A DNA stretch of 41,755 bases from Olsenella urininfantis (GTDB taxonomy: Bacteria > Actinomycetota > Coriobacteriia > Coriobacteriales > Atopobiaceae): assembly GCF_900155635.1 (NCBI RefSeq), contig NZ_LT732540.1, forward strand, positions 738,491 through 780,245, written 5' to 3'. Numbering within the stretch: position 1 is the first letter of the stretch; each line of letters begins with the position of its first letter. The position numbers and the translations under genes are program-made. A model generated the notes under the pieces. The model did not search any database, was not told the DNA's origin, and worked only from the letters and a program-made list of their open reading frames with translations. Of the stretch, positions 19,212 to 28,147 are shown piece by piece.

Positions 19212-20873
19212 ATGGCAAAGAAGCAAACTCCCCTGAGGATCATTCCCCTCGGGGGCTTGGATGGCATTGGCAAGAACATGACCGCCTTCGAGTATGGCAA
19301 CGACATGGTCCTTGTCGATGCGGGTCTCATGTTTCCCGACGACGAGCAGCCCGGGGTCGACCTCATCCTGCCCGACTACTCCTACGTGCTCGAGAACGAG
19401 CACAAGCTGCGCGGCATCATCATCACCCACGGGCATGAGGACCACACGGGCGCGTTGCCCTACCTCCTGATGGACCTTGGCCCCAAGGTCCCCATTTTCT
19501 CAAGCAAGCTCACGCTGGGCATCATCGAGGGCAAGCTGGCGGAGCACAAGATCAACTCTCCCAAGTTCCGCGAGGTCACCAATGGCACGCACCTCAACCT
19601 GGGTGCCTTCAGCATCGATTTCTTTGCCATGACCCACTCCATCCCCGGGGCCCTCGGCGTCTACATGCGCACGCCTGCTGGGTCCGTCATGCACACCGGG
19701 GACTTCAAGCTCGACCAGACGCCCATTGATGGGGTGCGGCCTAACTACCAGGCGATCAACCGCTTTGCCACGCTGGGGATAGACCTGCTCCTCTCGGATT
19801 CCACCAATGCCACCAGGCCCGGCTTCACGCCCTCCGAGTCCGCCGTGGGCCCCCAGCTGCGCCATATCATCAAGAACGCCACGGGACGAGTCTTCGTTGC
19901 GTCCTTCTCCAGCCAGATCCACCGGTTGCAGCAGGTGTGCGATGCCGCGGTGTCGGTGGGGCGCAAGGTCGTCGTCACGGGCCGCTCCATGGTCACCAAC
20001 ACGCGCGTCGCCCGCGAGCTGGGATACCTCAAGATATCCAACGAGGACATAGTCGATGCCTTTGACATGGCGGACATCCCCGACGACAAGATCGTGGTCC
20101 TCTGCACCGGCAGCCAGGGTGAGCCCATGAGCGCCCTCGGCCGCATGGCGTCGGGCGAGCACAAGTCGCTCACCATCACCTCGGATGACACGGTCATCAT
20201 CTCTGCCACCCCCGTTCCTGGCAACGAGAAGAGCGTCGCAGGCATCATCAACTCGCTCTCCAAGATCGGCTGCGCGGTCTTCGATCGCAGCAACACCCTG
20301 GTGCACGTGTCGGGTCACGCAAGCCAAGAGGAGCTCAAGCTCATGCTCGCCATGGCAAACCCCCGCTACTTCATGCCCGTGCACGGCGAGGCCGTTCATC
20401 TGCGTGCCCACGCGAAGCTCGCCGAGTCCATGGGCATCAGGCGCGACCGCATCTTCATCTCCGACAACGGCGACGTGGTGGAGATCGCGGACGGCAAGGT
20501 CGGCTGGGGCACGCCGGTTGAGTCCGGTGTGGTCTACGTGGACGGCCTCTCCGTCACCGACAGCGACCCCGTCGTCTTCCGCGACCGTCAGAAGCTTGCC
20601 AGCGACGGCATCGTGACCTGCGTGGTTACCGTCGCCAAGCGGGGCGGCACCATCGGTGACGTCGAGATCGCGTGCAGGGGCGTCTCGTTCAACACCGACG
20701 AGCTGATGGGGGAGGCGCAGGCGACTCTGAAGGAGCAGCTCTCCAAGACGGCCCGCAAGGACAGCTCGAACATCGAGTCCCTGCGCAAGAGCGCCAGAAA
20801 CGCGCTGGGCAACTTCCTCTGGAACAAGACGCGCACGCGTCCCATGGTCATCCCGGTAGTCATGGAGGTCTAG
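19212..20873 (+). CDS. rnj: Ribonuclease J
   Basis: RNase J is a metallo-beta-lactamase/beta-CASP nuclease with endonuclease and 5'-to-3' exonuclease activity, central to mRNA decay and rRNA processing in Gram-positives. The 553-residue protein has HGHEDH at 73-78, a later MHTGDFKLDQTP, beta-CASP motifs (DSTNATRPG, VVVTGRSM, VLCTGSQGEP), the HVSGHAS loop and MPVHGE. The C-terminal domain is of normal length. GGAAGGA lies about 11 nt before ATG. TACTAT and TACAAT at 19109-19123 are possible -10 elements between the pnp terminator and this gene, with no clear -35. With RNase Y at 30220 and PNPase at 16762, three major decay enzymes are in one window. Confidence 0.95.
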   Translation: MAKKQTPLRIIPLGGLDGIGKNMTAFEYGNDMVLVDAGLMFPDDEQPGVDLILPDYSYVLENEHKLRGIIITHGHEDHTGALPYLLMDLGPKVPIFSSKLTLGIIEGKLAEHKINSPKFREVTNGTHLNLGAFSIDFFAMTHSIPGALGVYMRTPAGSVMHTGDFKLDQTPIDGVRPNYQAINRFATLGIDLLLSDSTNATRPGFTPSESAVGPQLRHIIKNATGRVFVASFSSQIHRLQQVCDAAVSVGRKVVVTGRSMVTNTRVARELGYLKISNEDIVDAFDMADIPDDKIVVLCTGSQGEPMSALGRMASGEHKSLTITSDDTVIISATPVPGNEKSVAGIINSLSKIGCAVFDRSNTLVHVSGHASQEELKLMLAMANPRYFMPVHGEAVHLRAHAKLAESMGIRRDRIFISDNGDVVEIADGKVGWGTPVESGVVYVDGLSVTDSDPVVFRDRQKLASDGIVTCVVTVAKRGGTIGDVEIACRGVSFNTDELMGEAQATLKEQLSKTARKDSSNIESLRKSARNALGNFLWNKTRTRPMVIPVVMEV

Positions 20874-20879
20874 CCCTAG

Positions 20880-23438
20880 ATGTCCTCGAATCGCAGGTCA
20901 AACGTACAAGCAAAGAGGACTGCCGGTCAGGCGGGTGGCCGTCGTCCGCGCACGTCGCTTCCCAAGGCCCCTGCCAGGGGAAGCGCGGTCGGCGATATCA
21001 TCGGCGTGTCGCTGATCGTTCTCGCCGTCGCGATGGCCATCTCCGTCCTCTCGCCCTCCTCCGCTCCCGTGACGAGGGCCACGGGCGAGTTCCTGGGGCT
21101 GTGCTTTGGCGTTGGCGCCCTGCTCTGCCCGCTCTCCATCGCCCTCTTTGCGGGAACCTTCTTCCTGGACGGGGAGGAGCCCGTCTCCGGTCGCATGGCC
21201 TTGGGCCTTGCCCTGGTGGTGCTTGCGGTGCTTGGCTTTCTCTCCATCAACATGTCTTCCGCCGAGGCCGACCCGCTTCTGGTGTTTGACAAGGTGGCCA
21301 TTCTGACTCGTGGTGGCTACGTGGGCGCAGCGATAGCCTGGACGCTGCTGAGCTTCGTGGGCAGGACCGTGGGCAACGTCATTCTTGCGGGAATGGCCCT
21401 GGCCGGCGTCATCGTCTGCGGCTTCTCCGTCTCGGGGTTGGTCGCTCGCATCAGGAGCGCGGCAGATGGGGTCATCGACGCAGGGCGCAGCGCAAGGGAG
21501 AGGCGTCGGGACGCTCGGGCCGCCTACTCCTCCCCTGAGCCGGAGCCCTACGTGGGACGACAGCCTCCCCTGGAAGAGACCGCCACCACCTTTCTGGGAT
21601 CGCGAAAGACCAGCGTCCTCACGCGCGGGCGCGCACGGGAGGAGGCCTCGGAGGGAGAGCTTCCTACAGAGTCTTGCGAGCGCCCCACGCGCCTTTTGGG
21701 GCGCAGGCGCCATCCTGACATTGACGTGGAGCTCTCCCGTCCCGCCCAGGAGGTGGCGGCCACAGGGCCCGCCTCCGCCCTCGATCGTGAGGCCTCCGAC
21801 AAGCAGCAGCTGTCCGTGCCAGACTTCCTCCTGGATGCGGCACCGGCAAAGGGGAGACGTGGCAGCAAGCGTGGCGACGCGCCGTCGAAGGCTCCCTCGG
21901 CAAGTCCTGTCGTCACCAAGCGGCAGGTGACGAGCGCGCGCTCAGAGGCCACGCGTCCCGGAGATGACGTCGAGGGCTACGAGCTGCCTCCCTTCTCGAT
22001 GCTCTCGTCCAACCCCAACAGCGCCTCAAGCTCCAGCTCTAAGGACGAGCTCGATCACACCAAGGCCCGCCTGCAGGGGACGCTCGAGGAGTTCGGCCTC
22101 TCCAGCAAGGTCGTTGACTATGTCTCCGGCCCCTTGGTCACCACCTTCCGCGTCGAGATGGGGGAGGGCGAGCGCGTAAACAAGATCCGCAACCTCGAGG
22201 ACGACATCGCGCTCACCCTCGCCGCCGAGAAGGTCCGCATCTTCGCGCCCATCCCGGGCACGTCGTTCGTGGGCATAGAGATTCCCAACCAGGCTCGCCA
22301 GAACGTCCATCTGGGAGACGTGCTTCCGCATGCCTCGGGCGGCCCCCTCGAGGTTGCGATCGGCCGCGATTCGGCGGGCAGGCCCGTGGTGGCCGACATT
22401 GCCAAGATGCCCCACATGCTGGTTGCCGGCACCACGGGCTCGGGCAAGTCCGTTATGATCAACTCCATGATCATGTCCCTGCTTATGCGTACCACCCCAA
22501 AGCAGGTGCGCCTCATCATGATCGACCCCAAGCGCGTCGAGTTCAGCGGGTACAACGGCCTGCCCCACCTCTATGTGCCCGTGGTGACCGAGCCTCGCCA
22601 GGCCGCAAGCGCCCTCTCGTGGGCGGTGTCAGAGATGGAGAGGCGCCTCAAGGTCTTCGAGAGGGCCCAGGCGCGCGACATCAAGGTCTACAACAAGATG
22701 TGCGTCTCCGGCAAACTCTCCGAGATGGACAACCCCCCCGAACCGATGCCTTTCCTCGTCATCGTCATCGACGAGCTCTCCGACCTCATGATGGTCGCAG
22801 GCAAGGACGTGGAGGCCTCGATCGTGCGCATCGCCCAGCTTGCCCGCGCCGCGGGGATTCACCTGGTGATCGCTACGCAGAGGCCATCGGCGAACGTCGT
22901 GACGGGCCTCATCAAGTCCAACATCGACAGCCGCATCGCCCTCAAGGTGTCCTCTGGCATCGACTCTCGCGTCATCCTGGACGAGACGGGTGCCGAGAGG
23001 CTCCTGGGCCACGGTGACATGCTCTTCAAGGACAGGGGGCTCTCTCCCAAGCGTGTCCTGGGCTGCTACACCTCGGACAGCGAGATCAACTCCGTCGTCG
23101 AGTTCATCCGCGATCAGGCGGAGCCGGACTACCACGAGGAGATCCTCTCCCAGGTGGTCCCCGGACAGCCCAGCTCTGGCAGCGGAGAATTCGAGGAGGA
23201 GGATGACCCCCTGGTGTGGGAGGCCGCCCAGATTGTTGTGGACTCTCAGCTAGGGTCAACCTCGGGGCTGCAGCGCCGCCTGAAGGTGGGCTACGCTAGG
23301 GCGGGTCGCATCATGGACATGCTCGAGTCCAAGGGTGTGGTTGGTCCCCCGGACGGCTCAAAGCCCCGCGAGGTCCTTCTGGACAAGGACGGCCTGGAAG
23401 ACCTGAGGACCCAAGAGGAGAAATACCGGGAGGTGTAG
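20880..23438 (+). CDS. ftsK: DNA translocase FtsK/SpoIIIE
   Basis: FtsK is a hexameric motor at the division septum that clears chromosomal DNA and helps dimer resolution. The 852-residue protein has a basic N-terminus, four to five membrane helices to about residue 190, a long Arg/Glu/Pro/Ser-rich linker to about 385, the alpha/beta motor with Walker A AGTTGSGKS at about 515, Walker B FLVIVIDELSDLMM and ATQRPS, and a C-terminal winged-helix gamma domain (SQLGSTSGLQRRLKVGYARAGRIMD) for reading KOPS-like sites. GGAGGT at the end of rnj lies 10 nt before the ATG. Placement after RNase J is typical of Gram-positives. Confidence 0.95.
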   Translation: MSSNRRSNVQAKRTAGQAGGRRPRTSLPKAPARGSAVGDIIGVSLIVLAVAMAISVLSPSSAPVTRATGEFLGLCFGVGALLCPLSIALFAGTFFLDGEEPVSGRMALGLALVVLAVLGFLSINMSSAEADPLLVFDKVAILTRGGYVGAAIAWTLLSFVGRTVGNVILAGMALAGVIVCGFSVSGLVARIRSAADGVIDAGRSARERRRDARAAYSSPEPEPYVGRQPPLEETATTFLGSRKTSVLTRGRAREEASEGELPTESCERPTRLLGRRRHPDIDVELSRPAQEVAATGPASALDREASDKQQLSVPDFLLDAAPAKGRRGSKRGDAPSKAPSASPVVTKRQVTSARSEATRPGDDVEGYELPPFSMLSSNPNSASSSSSKDELDHTKARLQGTLEEFGLSSKVVDYVSGPLVTTFRVEMGEGERVNKIRNLEDDIALTLAAEKVRIFAPIPGTSFVGIEIPNQARQNVHLGDVLPHASGGPLEVAIGRDSAGRPVVADIAKMPHMLVAGTTGSGKSVMINSMIMSLLMRTTPKQVRLIMIDPKRVEFSGYNGLPHLYVPVVTEPRQAASALSWAVSEMERRLKVFERAQARDIKVYNKMCVSGKLSEMDNPPEPMPFLVIVIDELSDLMMVAGKDVEASIVRIAQLARAAGIHLVIATQRPSANVVTGLIKSNIDSRIALKVSSGIDSRVILDETGAERLLGHGDMLFKDRGLSPKRVLGCYTSDSEINSVVEFIRDQAEPDYHEEILSQVVPGQPSSGSGEFEEEDDPLVWEAAQIVVDSQLGSTSGLQRRLKVGYARAGRIMDMLESKGVVGPPDGSKPREVLLDKDGLEDLRTQEEKYREV

Positions 23439-23444
23439 CAGCGC

Positions 23445-24944
23445 ATGTCTCGACCGCGCTTCAGCGAGATGCTCGTCAACCGCAGGCGGCAGCTTGGGCT
23501 GTCCATCACCCAGGCCTCCAACGTCCTGCGCCTCAAGGAGCACATCCTCATCGCCTTCGAGGAAGGCGATTTCGATAACATGCCCAAGAGCGGCTACGCC
23601 CAGGGCATGCTGTCCTCATACGCCCGCTACCTCGGTCTCAACACCCGTGCGGTGGTGCGTCAATTCTCGAGCGACCTGTATGACTGGGACCATGGGCGGG
23701 GACGCTCGGTGGCGGACGAGGCGATATACGAGCTCCCCGGCGCCAGGGGGCAGTCGGACTACCAAGGCACGCGTGGCCTCCTCCCCACCTCGGGGGGCTT
23801 TGCCGGCGACCTCGCGGGCTTTGCGACCACCTCTCCGGCGCGCTCCCGACAGCAGCCGAGCCCCCTCGTGCGCAGCCGCCATGACGGCCCCTCCTACCAT
23901 GATGACCTGAGGAGGCAGGAGCGCGCCGGGCAGCAGAGGCCCTATACCGCGCGAGACGTGGAGAGCTCCTTCGGCCAGCGCCGCGCCTCTGCCTCCGGCA
24001 GCGCCCGTGCGGCGCAGAGGAGGTCGTTGCCATCGGGTCGCGCCCATACCGGGGCAGGACGCGGGCGAGAGGGCATCACCACCCGCCGGGTGACGCCCAG
24101 CGAGTACACGGACGATCTGCGCTACGAGGATGCCCGCCCCTATGAGGCGGCCTCCACGCGCACGGGCAGGGCATCATCTCGAAACATCGCCCGCATAGAC
24201 CGGCCAAACGTGCAGCGCCGCCGGCCTGCCTCGCAGGGCCGCCCTGCGCGCGAGCGCACGAACAGGGAGCGCGGAAGGGGCGGCCTGCCGGGCATCGTCG
24301 AGTGGCTTCTCCTGGACATGAGGCGCTCCATGGTCCTTGTCTCGGTGCTGGCGGCCGCGTTCCTTATCCTTCTCATCATCTTCTCCGTCAACTCCTGCGT
24401 CAGGGGTGCCGGCAGTGACGCGCGCACCGTTGCGGTGAGCAGCGCTCAGGCAGAGGAGAGGAAGACGAACCCCACCACAGAGGCCGCGCCCACGTCCACC
24501 ACGGGCAGCGAGGCCGCGGAGAAGGCGGCTAAGGACGCCGCGGAGGCAAAGGCCGCCAAGGACAGGAAGGAGGCAAGCACCGAGACCGTGGTCGAGGTGA
24601 GCGTTGCCTCCGGAGACGTCTCGTGGGTGGAAATCAAGAACGATGGCCAGAGCGTGGTCGCCGAGCAGGTCACGGGCCCATGGAGCCAGAAGTACACCGT
24701 GACGGAGTCCATCTCCATCCAGGTGAGCAACACCACCGCCGTCACCGTGACCAAAAACGGGACTCCCCAATCGTTTGAGTCGAAGGCCTCAGGCATCGGC
24801 TCGCTCACCATCCAAGGAACGAAGCCCGCGAAGTCCGACGACCAGAAGAAGGAGGGGGAATCCGAGGCGGCGGCCAGCACGGCCGAGGCTGGTGCCGCCG
24901 CGCCGGAAACCCAGGACACCAGCGCCACCGCAGGCGCAAACTAG
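23445..24944 (+). CDS. RodZ-like helix-turn-helix membrane protein
   Basis: The 499-residue product starts with an HTH_25 domain of the RodZ type (FSEMLVNRRRQLGLSITQASNVLRLKEHILIAFEEGDFDNMP, about 6-80), which in RodZ contacts MreB rather than DNA. A very long basic Ser/Arg/Ala-rich linker runs from about 90 to 290. One membrane helix is at about 295-315 (SMVLVSVLAAAFLILLIIFSV). After an Ala/Glu/Lys-rich spacer, a C-terminal DUF4115-like beta domain (SWVEIKNDGQSVVAEQVTGPWSQKYTVTESISIQVSN) would face outside. The last 35 residues are acidic and Ala-rich. The domain order fits RodZ, but the linker is unusually long and no mreB is in the window. ftsK precedes it by 6 nt. Confidence 0.85.
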   Translation: MSRPRFSEMLVNRRRQLGLSITQASNVLRLKEHILIAFEEGDFDNMPKSGYAQGMLSSYARYLGLNTRAVVRQFSSDLYDWDHGRGRSVADEAIYELPGARGQSDYQGTRGLLPTSGGFAGDLAGFATTSPARSRQQPSPLVRSRHDGPSYHDDLRRQERAGQQRPYTARDVESSFGQRRASASGSARAAQRRSLPSGRAHTGAGRGREGITTRRVTPSEYTDDLRYEDARPYEAASTRTGRASSRNIARIDRPNVQRRRPASQGRPARERTNRERGRGGLPGIVEWLLLDMRRSMVLVSVLAAAFLILLIIFSVNSCVRGAGSDARTVAVSSAQAEERKTNPTTEAAPTSTTGSEAAEKAAKDAAEAKAAKDRKEASTETVVEVSVASGDVSWVEIKNDGQSVVAEQVTGPWSQKYTVTESISIQVSNTTAVTVTKNGTPQSFESKASGIGSLTIQGTKPAKSDDQKKEGESEAAASTAEAGAAAPETQDTSATAGAN

Positions 24945-24956
24945 GAAGGGGATGAC

Positions 24957-25454
24957 ATGGCAAAGGAATCAAGCTTCGACGTGGTCTCGAATGTGGACGT
25001 CCAAGAGGTGGACAACGCCTACCAGCAGACCGCGCGCGAGCTCACCCAGCGCTACGACCTCAAGCAGACGGGTGCCACCATCACGTTTTCAAAGAAGGAC
25101 GAGAGCTTCAGCATCTCGGCACCGTCCGACTTCATCTGCTCTCAGGTGAGGGACGTACTGAACTCCAAGCTCGCCAAGCGACAGATCGACCTCTCCGCGC
25201 TGCGCTGGGGCAAGGTCCAGCCTGCCGCAGGCTCCTCCGTGCGCCAGGATGGCTCCCTCGTCCAGGGCATAGACCAGGAGACGGCCAAGAGAATCTCAAA
25301 GGACATCCGCGACCTGAAGCTCAAGTGCAAGGCGACGGTCGAGGGGGACAAGCTCCGCGTGAGCTCTGCGTCCCGTGACGTCCTGCAGCAGGTCATATCT
25401 ACTCTTCGGGAAAGGGACTATGGACAGCCACTCCAGTTCGTCAACTATCGCTAA
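24957..25454 (+). CDS. yajQ: YajQ family nucleotide-binding protein
   Basis: YajQ proteins have two ferredoxin-like domains and bind nucleotides or RNA; in some Gram-negatives they bind cyclic di-GMP. The 165-residue product matches the family throughout: SSFDVVSNVDVQEVDNAYQQTARELTQRYD at the start, KAKRQIDL-like LAKRQIDLSAL in the middle, and GIDQETAKRISKDIRDLKLKCKATVEGDKLRVSSASRDVLQ near the end. AGGAAGGGG lies shortly before the ATG. The end overlaps the start of rimO by 35 nt. Its job in this organism is unknown. Confidence 0.93.
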   Translation: MAKESSFDVVSNVDVQEVDNAYQQTARELTQRYDLKQTGATITFSKKDESFSISAPSDFICSQVRDVLNSKLAKRQIDLSALRWGKVQPAAGSSVRQDGSLVQGIDQETAKRISKDIRDLKLKCKATVEGDKLRVSSASRDVLQQVISTLRERDYGQPLQFVNYR

Positions 25455-26799
25455 GGCCCGTCGCAAGTGCCTCTACGTGACCTTGGGCTGCGCCAAGAAC
25501 GAGGTCGATACCGACCGCATGCGCGCGATCCTCACAAGGGAGGGGTTCGACGAGGCCCAGGAGGTGGCTGATGCCGATGTGGTGCTCATCAACACCTGCT
25601 CCTTCCTGGCGTCCGCCACCTCGGAGTCCATCGAGACCACCCTTGAGCTTGCGGATGCCGTGAGCGAGGGCGTTCGCAGCCGTCCCATTGTCATGTGCGG
25701 CTGCGTTCCCTCCCGGTATGGTGGCGAGCTGCCGTCGCAGCTGCCCGAGGTCGCCGCCTTCGTCCGCACGGACGAGGAGGACGGCATTGCCGGGGTAGTG
25801 CGTGGGGTGCTGGGGATGGAGCCGCCCGTCTTGGCGGCCGACGCCCTGGTCGAGGGGACCCTCAGGACCGTCGAGGGGACAAGCGCCTACGTGAAGATCT
25901 CCGACGGCTGCGACCGCTACTGTGCCTTCTGCGCCATCCCATACATCAGGGGTAGGTACTTCTCCCGTCCAGAGCAGGACATCGAGGCGGAGGTCAAGAG
26001 GCTCATGGAGGGCGGCGTGAGAGAGGTCGTCCTCATCGGGCAGGACACGGGCATCTGGGGGAATGACCTAGGCGAGGGGAGAGACCTGGCTTGGCTCCTG
26101 AGGAGGGTGGCCGCCGCGGTGCGTCCCTACGGGGGATGGGTTCGCGTGCTCTACCTGCAGCCTGAGGGCATGACGGACGAGCTCATCGCCACCATACGCG
26201 ACACGCCCGAGGTCCTTCCCTACATCGACATGCCCATCCAGCACTGCTGCGAGCGCGTGCTCAAGAGCATGAACCGCAGTGGCTCGGAACCTCAGCTGAG
26301 GGAGCTTTTCGCTCGCCTGCGTGAAGAGATTCCCGGCATGGTCCTTCGCACCACGGGGCTCGTGGGCTTTCCGGGAGAGACGGAGGGCGAGTTCGAGGAG
26401 CTCCTCGAGTTCGTGCGGGAGCAGGAATTCGACTACACCTCCGTGTTCTCCTACTCGCAGGAGGACGGCACCGCCGCGGCGCGCATGCCCCGACAGGTGG
26501 AAGAGGGCGTGAAGCTCGACCGTGCGCAGAGGCTGCTGGACGTGGCGGAGCAGCTGGGCTTTGCCGCAACGGCCAGCCATGTGGGCGAGGTGGTCGACGT
26601 CATAGTCGACGGCGTCGAGGAGACCGACGAGGGCATGGAGCTTGTGGGCCACAGCTGGTTCCAGGCGCCCGACTGCGACGGGGCGGTACACGTCGAGATG
26701 CCGGGCGAGGCCACGGTGGGTGACGTGCTGCGCGTCCGTTTGGTCGACTCGTTCTGCTACGAGTTGGTCGGCGAGGTCGTCGAAGAGGGGGTGTCCTAG
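25420..26799 (+). CDS. rimO: Ribosomal protein S12 methylthiotransferase RimO
   Basis: RimO adds a methylthio group to a conserved Asp of ribosomal protein S12. The 459-residue protein has LYVTLGCAKNEVDT and INTCSFL (N-terminal cluster cysteines), CGCVPSRY, the radical SAM motif CDRYCAFC (Cys 164, 168 and 171), IPYIRGRYFSR, VGFPGETEGEFEEL, and a C-terminal TRAM domain ending with VRLVDSFCYELVGEVVE. TLGCAKN and IRGRYFSR separate it from MiaB and MtaB. I start at ATG 25420, preceded by AAAGGG; in-frame GTG 25375 lies deeper in yajQ. The yajQ-rimO-pgsA overlap suggests one transcript. Confidence 0.93.
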   Translation: MDSHSSSSTIAKARRKCLYVTLGCAKNEVDTDRMRAILTREGFDEAQEVADADVVLINTCSFLASATSESIETTLELADAVSEGVRSRPIVMCGCVPSRYGGELPSQLPEVAAFVRTDEEDGIAGVVRGVLGMEPPVLAADALVEGTLRTVEGTSAYVKISDGCDRYCAFCAIPYIRGRYFSRPEQDIEAEVKRLMEGGVREVVLIGQDTGIWGNDLGEGRDLAWLLRRVAAAVRPYGGWVRVLYLQPEGMTDELIATIRDTPEVLPYIDMPIQHCCERVLKSMNRSGSEPQLRELFARLREEIPGMVLRTTGLVGFPGETEGEFEELLEFVREQEFDYTSVFSYSQEDGTAAARMPRQVEEGVKLDRAQRLLDVAEQLGFAATASHVGEVVDVIVDGVEETDEGMELVGHSWFQAPDCDGAVHVEMPGEATVGDVLRVRLVDSFCYELVGEVVEEGVS

Positions 26800-26801
26800 T
26801 C

Positions 26802-27392
26802 GTGACATGCAATTCCATCTGGAAGCCCGCGAACATTGTTACCTGCATCAGGGTCGCCTTCGTTCCCGTCTGGCTTGCTGCCGCAGAGCTTTGCGTCCCC
26901 TCGGACGGGAAGACGCTCTCGATATCCGCCCTCCTCGTGGCGCTCTTCTACATCCTCCTTTCCCTGACGGACAAGCTTGACGGCCATCTCGCCAGAAGCA
27001 GGGGAGAGGTGACCACCTTTGGCAAGTTCCTCGATCCAATAGCGGACAAGCTTGTGGTGGTGGTGTCCCTTTGCCACCTGCTTGAGGTGGGTGACGTCTC
27101 GTCTTGGGTCCTCCTCGTGGTTGTGGCAAGGGAGTTCCTTGTTTCGGGGCTGCGCATGGTGGTGGCCTCCGAGGGTGAGGTCATCGCAGCCAGCAACCTG
27201 GGCAAGTGCAAGACCGCCGTGACCATGGTTGCCATCTCGGGGCTTCTGCTCGCTCGCTCGCTTCCCTTGGGAGCCTTCCGGGGACTGCTGCTGCCGCTTT
27301 CGCAGTGGCTCCTGCTCGCCGCGGTGCTCCTCACGGCCTGGTCTGGCCTGGATTACTTCATGAAGTCTTGGAAGCACATCGCAAGGGGCTAA
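26802..27392 (+). CDS. pgsA: CDP-diacylglycerol-glycerol-3-phosphate 3-phosphatidyltransferase
   Basis: PgsA makes phosphatidylglycerol phosphate, the committed step to anionic phospholipids. The 196-residue membrane protein begins with the typical WKPANIVTCIRVAFVPVW and has the CDP-alcohol phosphotransferase motif DGHLARSRGEVTTFGKFLDPIADK (about 59-82), with all the catalytic aspartates present. Several further membrane segments follow. The GTG start is 2 nt after the rimO stop. Order rimO-pgsA-cinA-recA is common in Gram-positives. Confidence 0.93.
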   Translation: MTCNSIWKPANIVTCIRVAFVPVWLAAAELCVPSDGKTLSISALLVALFYILLSLTDKLDGHLARSRGEVTTFGKFLDPIADKLVVVVSLCHLLEVGDVSSWVLLVVVAREFLVSGLRMVVASEGEVIAASNLGKCKTAVTMVAISGLLLARSLPLGAFRGLLLPLSQWLLLAAVLLTAWSGLDYFMKSWKHIARG

Positions 27393-27396
27393 TGGA

Positions 27397-27936
27397 ATGC
27401 TTTACCTCGCGGAGGACATAGGGCTTCCGAGTGACGGGGAGCTTCGCCTGCTCTCGAGTCGCGTCATTGAGGCGGCGACGCTGCTCAACGTTGGCCTTGC
27501 CAGCGCGGAATCCTGTACGGGCGGCATGGTGAGTGCCGTCCTGACATCCATTCCGGGCTCCTCTTCCACCTTTCTAGGCGGCGTGACAAGCTACGCCATC
27601 CGAATAAAGCATTCCCTTCTGGGCGTCTCGAAAGACGTCCTGGAAGATGTGTCCAAGGGTGCCGTTTCCGAGGAATGCGCGCAACAGATGGCTGCTGGCG
27701 CGCGGCGCGTCATGTCTGCGGACCTTGCCGTCTCTACCACGGGGATCGCGGGGCCCTCGGGGGCCGAGCCAGGCAAGCCCGTGGGCACCGTCGTTTTCGG
27801 GCTGTCTGTCGAGGAGGGGGAGCGTTCCGTGGCCCACCTCCTCTCCGGCGATCGTGATGAGGTGCGCAGCAAGGCATGCCTCATTGCCCTGGGCCTGCTT
27901 TATGAGGAATTGGAGGGGATGCGCGCCGCTCTCTGA
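27397..27936 (+). CDS. pncC: Nicotinamide-nucleotide amidohydrolase, CinA C-terminal type
   Basis: PncC deamidates NMN to nicotinate mononucleotide in pyridine nucleotide recycling. The 179-residue protein is only the CinA C-terminal domain: VGLASAESCTGGMVSAVLTSIPGSSSTFLGGVTSY, then GIAGPSGAEPGKPVGTVVFGL. The N-terminal COG1058 domain of full CinA is missing, as in stand-alone PncC/YgaD enzymes. An extra 25 residues precede the domain. In Gram-positives cinA often sits before recA, here 211 nt upstream of it. AAGGGG precedes the ATG. The name cinA is also used. Confidence 0.9.
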   Translation: MLYLAEDIGLPSDGELRLLSSRVIEAATLLNVGLASAESCTGGMVSAVLTSIPGSSSTFLGGVTSYAIRIKHSLLGVSKDVLEDVSKGAVSEECAQQMAAGARRVMSADLAVSTTGIAGPSGAEPGKPVGTVVFGLSVEEGERSVAHLLSGDRDEVRSKACLIALGLLYEELEGMRAAL

Positions 27937-28089
27937 GCTTCTCGTGGGAACACCTGAGACATAAGGGGGCCCGGTCGCCGCAGCTTGAGGGGCTTGCGAC
28001 CCCTTCCCTTCGCATGCCGGGTGCAAGCGCGCGGCTAGTCGCATATGCGAGACCCGCAAGTTACGTTCCCTACCATCAGCGCAGTTCGT

Positions 28090-28118
28090 TTGACATAGAA
28101 CGAATGTTCGCATACTAT
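28090..28118 (+). promoter_or_regulatory. recA promoter
   Basis: TTGACA at 28090-28095 and TACTAT at 28113-28118 are separated by exactly 17 nt, a near-consensus housekeeping promoter. Transcription should begin near 28125, leaving a leader of about 23 nt with the AAGGAGAG ribosome binding site. A LexA box fills the spacer. Confidence 0.88.
28097..28110 (+). promoter_or_regulatory. LexA (SOS) box in the recA promoter
   Basis: AGAACGAATGTTCG has the perfect inverted half-sites GAAC and GTTC with 4 nt between, matching 12 of 14 positions of the Gram-positive SOS box CGAACRNRYGTTYC as I recall it. It lies between the -35 and -10, so bound LexA would block RNA polymerase. lexA is in the same window at 37648-38298. 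Confidence 0.9.
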
Positions 28119-28147
28119 AGGCAAGGGTTCGAGAACAAGGAGAGCAC

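Noticed and set aside
27961..28010. Inverted repeats GGTCGC/GCGACC and AGGGG/CCCCT as a terminator after pncC
   Set aside because: Stems are short and compete with each other, and there is no T-run, so I do not list it as a feature.
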